DNA of 8,364 nucleotides from Candidatus Latescibacterota bacterium (GTDB lineage Bacteria > Eisenbacteria > RBG-16-71-46 > SZUA-252): assembly GCA_016207265.1 (NCBI GenBank), contig JACQPZ010000014.1, forward strand, positions 1-8,364, written 5' to 3'. The notes beneath the pieces were generated by a model. The model was not told the DNA's origin. It did not search any database and was given only the letters and a program-made list of their open reading frames with translations. Shown in pieces: positions 1 to 5,209 of the stretch (its first letter is position 1; each line of letters begins with the position of its first letter). The position numbers were made by a program, and so were the translations under genes.

Positions 1-1064
1 AGCGGCAGATACGCCGCACCGGCTTTCAGAACGCCCAATTCAGCGACGACGAGATCGGGCGTCTGAGGCAGCAACACGGCGACGACCTCTTCGCGGCGGA
101 TTCCCCGCGCCATGAGGGCCGCGGCGACCGCGTCGCTGCGACCATCCAGATCCCGGTAGGTGAGCGTGCCGGTTGCCCCGACGAGCGCGGCTGCTCCAGG
201 ACGGGCTCGCGCCTGGGAACGGAAGCGGACGTGCACGGGAACGAATTCGCCCCCGGCCGTCGTGGCTCCTCGCCCCTCCGCGAGCCAGATCGCGTGGCCC
301 TCCGCGCTCAGGAGCCGCAGCCCGGCCAATTCGCGGTCCGGATTGGCCAGAGCGTGATCGAGCAGGGACAGGAGGGCCATGACGATGCCCGAGACCGCAG
401 CCTCGTCGAAGATCTCGGCGTCGAAGCGGGACACCAGGGCCGGATCGCCGTCGCGATCCGTGAATTCCAGGGCCAGGTCGGCCCGACGCACGAGACGGGC
501 GCCGCCCGGAAGCGGCGAGGAAGCCGGCACGGTCCCCTCGCGCGGACCCATCGTTCCGTCGGCGCAGAACAGCGTGCGATAAGGGAAGTCGGAGATTCGG
601 CGCCGCGCACCGGACCCGTCCCCTTCTCCGACGCGCGCCCTCGCCTTGTCGAGGTGCCGTGCCGCATCGCCCGCCGCTTCGCCGAGCGACCGCCTGCGAT
701 CCACGGATCGCTGCCAGTGGTAGAGATACGGCTCTGCGCTCAGAGCGGATGCGCTCGGAGCGGATGCGCCCGGAGCGGATGCGCTCGGATCCGGGAGCAG
801 AAGCGCCAGATCGACCTCGTCGCGCCCGTCGTACCGCACGATCAGCGCCTCGACGGCGGCGAGGAGGAATGCAAACACCGAAACTCCGGCGGCAGCGGCC
901 GCTTCCTGGATTGCCCGCAGCCGGGGCGCGCCAATCGGACTGACGTGCTCGCGGCGTCGAAACGACGGTGAGGGCGGCCGCTGGGCGGCCGACGGGAAGG
1001 CCGAAGGCCGCGTGTCCGCGCGATCCGACCGACCCCCTTCTGATTCTCGGTCCATCGGCGTCAT
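1..1064 (-). CDS. Nonribosomal peptide synthetase, N-terminal part (half condensation domain + start of adenylation domain); runs off the left edge
   Basis: The reading frame is open from the ATG at 1064 to the window edge (354 codons plus 2 bases). Residues ~45-260 resemble the C-terminal half of an NRPS condensation domain: an A-rich helix leading to ALIVRYDGRDEV (73-84), DLALEFTDRDGD (196-207), FDEAAV (219-224), and the end helix LLDHALANPDREL (234-246). A linker then leads to an AMP-binding domain: VHVRFRSQARARPGAAAL (277-294), core A1 LTYRDL (301-306) and core A2 LKAGAAYLP (346-354). The specificity-determining part of the A domain is outside the window, so the substrate cannot be predicted. 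The N-terminal half of the C domain with HHxxxDG is absent, because the upstream gene ends at this start codon. Degenerate half C domains are known on some initiating modules, so this may be a loading module (inference). The ATG overlaps the carbamoyltransferase stop as ATGA. No clear ribosome binding site is seen, so coupled translation is likely. Confidence 0.93.
   Translation of the reverse strand, partial: MTPMDRESEGGRSDRADTRPSAFPSAAQRPPSPSFRRREHVSPIGAPRLRAIQEAAAAAGVSVFAFLLAAVEALIVRYDGRDEVDLALLLPDPSASAPGASAPSASALSAEPYLYHWQRSVDRRRSLGEAAGDAARHLDKARARVGEGDGSGARRRISDFPYRTLFCADGTMGPREGTVPASSPLPGGARLVRRADLALEFTDRDGDPALVSRFDAEIFDEAAVSGIVMALLSLLDHALANPDRELAGLRLLSAEGHAIWLAEGRGATTAGGEFVPVHVRFRSQARARPGAAALVGATGTLTYRDLDGRSDAVAAALMARGIRREEVVAVLLPQTPDLVVAELGVLKAGAAYLP
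735..788 (-). repeat. 15-bp in-frame tandem repeat (three units plus a partial fourth) inside the NRPS gene
   Basis: On the minus strand, ccgagcgcatccgct is repeated at 788-774, 773-759 (one mismatch) and 758-744, followed by a 9-base partial unit at 743-735. The unit is five codons long, so the frame is kept. It encodes P-[S/G]-A-S-A three times and then L-S-A (residues ~93-110). The resulting Pro/Ala/Ser-rich, probably flexible segment lies inside the half condensation domain, near where intact C domains carry the conserved IGFFVNT-like motif. Slippage expansion in a region under weak constraint is the simplest explanation (inference). Confidence 0.9.
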
Positions 1065-2848
1065 GCGGGCGAGGAGCCGGCCGCGTCCCCGTCGGACTCC
1101 ACCAGGAACGGACCGATCACCAGGGCGGTCAAGCCGGCGCGCACGAATGTGTCGACCGCCTCTTCGGGCGTGCACACGATCGGTTGTCCGCGCACGTTGA
1201 AGCTGGTGTTCAAGACGATCGGAAACCCGGACACCCGTTCAAACGCATCGAGCAGGTTCCAGAAGAGCGGATTCGTCGCCCGGTCCACCGTCTGCGCGCG
1301 CGCCGAGCCGTCCACGTGGGTCGTCGCGGGCAACGCGTCCCGGAATTCATCGCGAACGTGCGTCACGCACAGCATGTACTCGAACAGCGACGTGTCGCCG
1401 TCGGCAATCTCGAAGTAGCGCGCCGCCGCCTCCTGCTTCACGGCCGGCGCGAAGGGCCGGAACTCCTCGCGCTTTTTCACAAGCGCGTTGATGCGAACGC
1501 GCATGTCGGGGCGCCTCGGATCGGCCAGGATGCTGCGGGAGCCGAGTGCGCGCGGCCCGAATTCCATGCGGCCCTGAAACCATCCGAGAATGGCGCCGTC
1601 GGCGAGCAGGCGTGCGGCTTCATCGCACAACACCTCATCCTCGAGGCGTCGATACCGGGTCAGCGACCGCGAGCGCAAGGCACGCTCGATGCGGCCGGCG
1701 TCGAAGGCGGGCCCCCACAGCGGCAGACGCATCTTCCGGGGCCGGAGTCGTCCGGAGCGCTGATGCAGCACCATGAGCGCGGCGCCCACCGATGTGCCGT
1801 CGTCACCGGCGGCGGGCTGGACAAACATGTCGGAAAAGAGGCCGGAACGCTTGATGACGCCGTTCGCCGAGCAGTTGAGCGCGACACCTCCCGCCATGCA
1901 GAGGCGGTCCAGGGCGGTCGACTCCCGCAGGTGGGTCAGTTGGTGCAGGAGCGCGTTCTGGAGGACCGCCTGCAGCGCGGCGGCAAAATCCATGTGACGC
2001 TGCTCGATCGGCGCCTCCGGCTCGCGCCGCGGGCCGAACAGCGCTTCCAGCGCCTTCAGGACGCCGCCGTGAGTTTCGCGCTCCAGCACCGTTCGGTCCC
2101 GGGCGAGCAGCGGGATCGTCACTTCCCCTGTGGCGGTGAAGTTCACATGCCGCTCAAGCTCCGGATGGAAGCGCCGGGGATCGCCCAGCGGCGCGAGACC
2201 CATGACCTTGTACTCATCCATCCCCATCAAGAAGCCGAGGTACAGCGTCCCGATACCGTAGAGGATTCCGAGGGAGTGGAGCGCGGCGGTCCGGCGCAGG
2301 ACTTCGATCGAGCCGTTTCGGCCGACGGCGACCGTCGAGCTGTCCACCTCGCCCATGCCGTCGGCTACGAAGATCAGGGCCTCGTCGAAGCCGCTGGAGT
2401 AATACGCGCTGGCGGCGTGCGCGAGGTGGTGTGGCACGCGCACCAGTCGTCCGGATAGGCCGGATCCCGGGAACCAGCGATCGAGACACCGTTCCACCGC
2501 GGCACGGGAATACACGGCATCGAATTGGCCGGGCTCCATCGCGGCCGTCTGCAGCTCGGAGGCGAACGCCTCGTAGGAAAAGCCGTGTGCGACCGCGTCG
2601 ATGTCGTCCAGCGTGAGATTCGACGTTTCAAGGCACGCCTGGATGGCGCGGATCGGGAACGCCCCCGTCCCCTTGTCGCCGGAGAATCGCTCCTCGGCGG
2701 CGGCCGCCAGGACGCCGTCTTCGGAGACGAGGGCGGCCGCCGCGTCCAACCCTTGGACGATTCGATACTCCCGCTCGTCCAGCCCGGGCATGACTCGACG
2801 CTTGAAGGGGACCGAGTGATCGAGGCCCGAGATGCCCAGGACGATCAT
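1061..2848 (-). CDS. O-carbamoyltransferase, NodU/CmcH/TobZ family
   Basis: The product is 595 residues, normal for the family. These enzymes form carbamoyl-adenylate from carbamoyl phosphate and ATP and transfer the carbamoyl group to a hydroxyl of an antibiotic, sugar or Nod factor. The N-terminal Kae1-like ASKHA domain is visible: AAAAEERFSGDKGTGAFP (48-65), VPHHLAHAASAYY (138-150, with H140-x3-H144 as probable metal ligands), FVADGMGE (160-167), EYKVMGLAP (212-220), LCMAGGVALNCSANG (316-330) and QPAAGDDGTSVGAAL (344-358). The C-terminal domain has GRMEFGPRALGSRSILADPR (426-445), KKREEFRPFAP (458-468) and VLNTSFNVRGQPIVCTPEEA (545-564). The start chosen is the ATG at 2848. It begins with the family-typical MIVLGISG, has ggtgggag just upstream, and overlaps the thioesterase stop (ATGA). 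The frame stays open to an ATG at 3001, but that would add 51 unrelated residues inside the thioesterase gene. The N-terminus has about 20 extra residues (SVPFKRRVMPGLDEREYRI), and GLDAAAAL stands where HDASAAL is usual. In an NRPS operon it probably carbamoylates the peptide product; its acceptor is unknown. Confidence 0.95.
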   Translation of the reverse strand: MIVLGISGLDHSVPFKRRVMPGLDEREYRIVQGLDAAAALVSEDGVLAAAAEERFSGDKGTGAFPIRAIQACLETSNLTLDDIDAVAHGFSYEAFASELQTAAMEPGQFDAVYSRAAVERCLDRWFPGSGLSGRLVRVPHHLAHAASAYYSSGFDEALIFVADGMGEVDSSTVAVGRNGSIEVLRRTAALHSLGILYGIGTLYLGFLMGMDEYKVMGLAPLGDPRRFHPELERHVNFTATGEVTIPLLARDRTVLERETHGGVLKALEALFGPRREPEAPIEQRHMDFAAALQAVLQNALLHQLTHLRESTALDRLCMAGGVALNCSANGVIKRSGLFSDMFVQPAAGDDGTSVGAALMVLHQRSGRLRPRKMRLPLWGPAFDAGRIERALRSRSLTRYRRLEDEVLCDEAARLLADGAILGWFQGRMEFGPRALGSRSILADPRRPDMRVRINALVKKREEFRPFAPAVKQEAAARYFEIADGDTSLFEYMLCVTHVRDEFRDALPATTHVDGSARAQTVDRATNPLFWNLLDAFERVSGFPIVLNTSFNVRGQPIVCTPEEAVDTFVRAGLTALVIGPFLVESDGDAAGSSPA

Positions 2849-3672
2849 GACTCCCACCCGGGCCGCGCGGGCGGACCGCCCCGGCTGCGCGCCAGACAAC
2901 GCACGAGATCCTCGCGGAAGAGCTTCGCGAAGGCGCGCTCTCCCTTCGAACCATCGGAGTTCACGAACCAATGCGTTCCCTGGACCGGGCGCACGGTGCA
3001 CTCCTTCCTTGATTGCCTTGCCCAGCCCGGCAGGATCTCCGTCGGCACCGACGCGTCATCGATACCGCCGTAGACGGTCAAGGGGACCTCCAGGGGCGCT
3101 TCCGGGCGAAAGACGTACGTTTCGCAGATTTCCAGGTCGTCTCGCAGGATCGGCGACAAGATCCCCATCAGGTCCTCGTTGCGGAGCACTTCCTCGGGCG
3201 TGCCCGCCAGCTCACGCATCGATCGACGGAACGCATCCTCGGGCAATCGATGGAGTCCCAACGGCGGAGCGTCGTGGTCGGGCGGAAGTCGTCCCGAGAT
3301 GAGCACCTCGATCGGAAGCGTCGCGCCGCGTCGCCGCAAATCTCTCGTCAGCTCGAAGGCGACAAGGCCCCCGAGACTGTGACCGAAGAGCACGTACGGC
3401 AGGGGTTCCGCGTGCAGGAGGTCGCGAACGAAGGCTTCGGCCACTGCCGCCACGAGCGGATCGATCGACGTGAAGCGAGGCTCCGCGAGCCGGTCCTCGC
3501 GGCCGGGGAACTGGACCGCAAGAAGCTCGATGCCCTCGGGGACGAACGACGCGAAGTGGCCGAACGCCGACGCCCCCCGGCCTGCGTACGGTAGCGCGAT
3601 GAGGCGCATGCGGGCCTCAGGGCATTTCCGGAAGCGCACGAACGTCCGCGGGCTCCGAGGTGTATCATCCAT
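2845..3672 (-). CDS. Type II thioesterase (alpha/beta hydrolase, NRPS/PKS editing enzyme)
   Basis: The product is 275 residues, close to the usual ~250 for stand-alone TEII proteins. It opens with FVRFRKCPEARMRLIALPYAGRGASAF (11-37 in outline), the typical TEII N-terminus, followed by FPGRE (55-59). The nucleophile motif is GHSLGG with S99. The acid is D205 or D206 in YGGIDD, and the base is H234 in GTHWF, so the catalytic triad is complete. TEII enzymes release stalled or wrongly primed acyl groups from carrier proteins, which fits the NRPS two genes downstream. It is the first clear gene of the minus-strand operon, and its stop overlaps the carbamoyltransferase start (ATGA, 2848-2845). The ATG at 3672 gives the full family N-terminus; the Shine-Dalgarno match (ggaacgag) is weak. 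An internal Met at residue 22 would cut off conserved sequence. The C-terminal tail (R/G/P-rich, 261-275) is not conserved-looking. Confidence 0.94.
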   Translation of the reverse strand: MDDTPRSPRTFVRFRKCPEARMRLIALPYAGRGASAFGHFASFVPEGIELLAVQFPGREDRLAEPRFTSIDPLVAAVAEAFVRDLLHAEPLPYVLFGHSLGGLVAFELTRDLRRRGATLPIEVLISGRLPPDHDAPPLGLHRLPEDAFRRSMRELAGTPEEVLRNEDLMGILSPILRDDLEICETYVFRPEAPLEVPLTVYGGIDDASVPTEILPGWARQSRKECTVRPVQGTHWFVNSDGSKGERAFAKLFREDLVRCLARSRGGPPARPGWES

Positions 3673-3815
3673 GCTCGTTCCGGTCCGCGCTCAGAAGACC
3701 CACGTCGTCCCCCATGGCTTCAACGTGGAACGTGACGGTCGCCGTTCCGTCGCCGGCGCTGGTCATGCTGGTCCGCTACCGCGGCTCGTGGCCATCGTTG
3801 AGACGTCGCGCGGGA

Positions 3816-3839
3816 TGCAGGTTTCCGGTACCACCTGCA
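3816..3839. repeat. 7-bp perfect inverted repeat (tgcaggt / acctgca) with a 10-base spacer
   Basis: The arms are tgcaggt (3816-3822) and acctgca (3833-3839). The spacer ttccggtacc itself contains the palindrome ggtacc. On the minus strand this lies about 145-170 bases upstream of the thioesterase start, so it may fold as a hairpin in that transcript's leader or serve as a dyad operator. There is no T-run after either arm, so it does not look like an intrinsic terminator. A 7-bp dyad can arise by chance in a region of this size. Confidence 0.4.
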
Positions 3840-3928
3840 CTGGCTGGAGAATTGCAACGGAAGCAGCCCTACAGGTGACGATCCGTCCAGAGCGCTCCGG
3901 CCATGGGCGCTTCCGATGGTGATTGCAC

Positions 3929-3973
3929 CGCCTAAGGCGATGCTAGCACAAACATTGCCGGTTGGCGAGCCAA
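3929..3973. promoter_or_regulatory. Cluster of three short perfect palindromes in the divergent promoter region (candidate operator sites)
   Basis: Within 45 bases there are cgcct-a-aggcg (3929-3939), tgctagca (3941-3948) and ttggc-ga-gccaa (3962-3973). They sit in the most A+T-rich part of the intergenic region, where promoters are expected. The middle palindrome reads TGC-TAGCAT on the minus strand and TGC-TAGCAC on the plus strand, which resemble weak extended -10 elements. Binding by a regulator that controls both directions is an inference; no regulator gene is in the window. If the glycosyltransferase used the in-frame ATG at 3916, these sites would fall inside its coding sequence. Confidence 0.3.
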
Positions 3974-4024
3974 TTTGGGCGGGGCCTGGGAGCGGTCACC
4001 TCGGATGCGGGCTTAAGCGACCAT

Positions 4025-4032
4025 GGAAGAGG
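4025..4032 (+). promoter_or_regulatory. Shine-Dalgarno sequence for the glycosyltransferase GTG start
   Basis: The sequence ggaagagg ends 9 bases before the GTG at 4042. It is a good purine-rich match to the anti-Shine-Dalgarno at a workable spacing. It favours the GTG at 4042 over the longer in-frame ATG at 3916, which is preceded by cgcttccg with no visible ribosome binding site. Confidence 0.55.
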
Positions 4033-4041
4033 CACGAACGG

Positions 4042-5160
4042 GTGCACATCGGCTTCGACGGCACGATCTGGGGCGGTGAGGAGTCGGGGGTCGCCGCGGC
4101 CTCACGGCGCCTGTTCGAGAGGCTCTCGGCGGATCCCGGCCCGCACCGGCTGACCGCGTTCGTGAATCCGCGCGTCCTCGAGGCATTGAGGCCGGTTGCC
4201 TGCCCCGCGACGACCCGGCTGGTCGTCGTTCATTCCGGACGCCGTGGAGCCCGGATCGCATGGCAGCAGCTCATGCTCCCGACCCTGGCCCGCCGGCACA
4301 AGCTCGACCTCCTATACAACCCATCGTATACGGTGCCCCTCGGCTGCCGCGTTCCGCTCGCGGTGACGGTGCACGATTTGATTGTTTGGAAGCGGCCCGA
4401 CTTGTGCCGACGCGGGAACGTCCTCCACTTCCGAACGCTCCTGGGAGCGTCGGCGCGTCGGGCGAGCGTCATCACCGTTCCCACCGAGACGGTCGCCGGC
4501 GATGTGGTCGAGCTGCTGCGCGTCCCTCGAGAGAAGGTCCACGTCGTACCCTGGGGCGTCGATGCCGAGCTGGGGCCGGTCCCCCGCGTGGCGGCCCGGG
4601 ACGCGCTGCGGGCGTGGTACGGGATCGACCGACCGTATGTCCTGCACGTGGGCGCCCTCGAGCCCAAGAAGAACCTCCTCACGCTGCGGCGCGCGCTCCA
4701 CGATAGCGGCGCGCTCCTCGTGCTCGCCGGCCCACGGGGCTGGCTGCGGGGCCGGGCCCGCCGCGAAATCCTGTCGGACCGAGACGGCCTGTGCCGCCAC
4801 TTGGGCTGGGTGCCGATCCAGCGCCTGGGCGCCCTCTATTCGGCCGCGGAGCTGTTGGCGTTCCCGTCCCACATCGAGGGCTTCGGGCTGCCGGTCGCAG
4901 AGGCGATGGCCTGCGGGACCCCCGTGATCGCGTCGGATGCCCCGGCGTTGCGGGAGATCTGTGGAGACGCCGCAATCCACGTCCCTCCGCTCGACGGAGG
5001 CGCCCTGTCGACGTCGATCCGCCGCGTTCTGGAGGATCCGGAGCTCCGCGATCGGCTCGCGGCGCGCGGCCGGGCCCGCGCCGCGCGATTCACGTGGCAG
5101 AACACGCGGTCCCTCTTTCTGGACGCGCTCAGGCGCGCCGGCGCTCCTGTGCGGGATTGA
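4042..5160 (+). CDS. Glycosyltransferase, GT4-type (GT-B fold)
   Basis: From the GTG at 4042 the product is 372 residues, typical for GT4 enzymes. These are retaining, cytoplasmic or membrane-associated enzymes that move a sugar from an NDP-sugar to a glycan, lipid or small molecule. Beginning at this GTG, the protein opens as VHIGFDGTIWGGEESGV (1-17), the expected first beta strand and glycine loop. Further motifs are VHDL (110-113), VHVVPWGVD (166-174), the hallmark HVGALEPKKN (202-211) that begins the donor-binding domain, and SHIEGFGLPVAEAM (276-289), which holds the E279-x7-E287 motif. Then come CGTPVIASD (291-299) and the C-terminal helix region RFTWQNTRSLFLDAL. The frame extends upstream to an ATG at 3916 (414 residues), but the extra 42 residues look non-coding. 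The gene stands alone on this strand, divergent from the NRPS operon and convergent with the secreted-protein gene. Both the donor sugar and the acceptor are unknown. It could decorate the peptide or act in exopolysaccharide synthesis. Confidence 0.92.
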   Translation: MHIGFDGTIWGGEESGVAAASRRLFERLSADPGPHRLTAFVNPRVLEALRPVACPATTRLVVVHSGRRGARIAWQQLMLPTLARRHKLDLLYNPSYTVPLGCRVPLAVTVHDLIVWKRPDLCRRGNVLHFRTLLGASARRASVITVPTETVAGDVVELLRVPREKVHVVPWGVDAELGPVPRVAARDALRAWYGIDRPYVLHVGALEPKKNLLTLRRALHDSGALLVLAGPRGWLRGRARREILSDRDGLCRHLGWVPIQRLGALYSAAELLAFPSHIEGFGLPVAEAMACGTPVIASDAPALREICGDAAIHVPPLDGGALSTSIRRVLEDPELRDRLAARGRARAARFTWQNTRSLFLDALRRAGAPVRD

Positions 5161-5176
5161 CCTACGCGTTGATCAT

Positions 5177-5209
5177 CGTGGCGGTCCGGAGAGCTACTGA
5201 CGCGCCACG
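5177..5209. terminator. Possible weak stem-loop between convergent genes
   Basis: A perfect 7-bp inverted repeat, cgtggcg (5177-5183) and cgccacg (5203-5209), is separated by 19 bases. It lies at the convergent junction of the glycosyltransferase and the secreted-protein gene, and its right arm overlaps the last codons of the latter. There is no T-run on either side, so this is not a canonical intrinsic terminator. Any role in ending transcription is a guess from position alone. Confidence 0.2.

Larger units (their letters stand above)
3673..4041. promoter_or_regulatory. Divergent intergenic region between the NRPS operon (minus) and the glycosyltransferase (plus)
   Basis: This 369-base stretch lies between two divergently oriented genes and should hold the promoters of both. 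I see no convincing protein gene in it. The frames open on the plus strand read through from the antisense of the thioesterase gene and resemble nothing I recognise. A small minus-strand frame (3766-3665, 33 codons) ends inside the first codons of the thioesterase gene and is treated as doubtful. The segment at about 3930-3980 is clearly richer in A+T than the surrounding genes. It contains three short palindromes, and an isolated inverted repeat lies at 3816-3839. No strong -35/-10 pair can be assigned; the tgctagca palindrome could act as an extended -10 in either direction. Confidence 0.5.

Noticed and set aside
231..971. A 246-codon plus-strand frame and a 119-codon minus-strand frame at 308-667
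   Set aside because: Both are out-of-frame shadows of the NRPS gene, which carries recognisable C- and A-domain motifs across the same bases.
968..2458. A 496-codon open frame on the plus strand
   Set aside because: It is antisense to the carbamoyltransferase gene, which has a full set of family motifs on the other strand. The plus-strand product has no family features.
2849..3001. Longer carbamoyltransferase starting at the ATG at 3001
   Set aside because: The additional 51 residues lie within the thioesterase gene in another frame and look unlike the family. The ATG at 2848 has a ribosome binding site, an ATGA overlap and the family-typical first residues.
3825..3838. T-box-like string (aggtggtaccgg) on the minus strand
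   Set aside because: Only part of the T-box consensus is present. There is no specifier stem or terminator/antiterminator pair, and the downstream genes are not aminoacyl-tRNA or amino-acid genes. Chance resemblance is likely.
3660..3922. Plus-strand frames of 72 and 150 codons across the intergenic region
   Set aside because: They begin antisense to the thioesterase gene, show no recognisable motifs and have no convincing ribosome binding site. The region fits a divergent promoter better.
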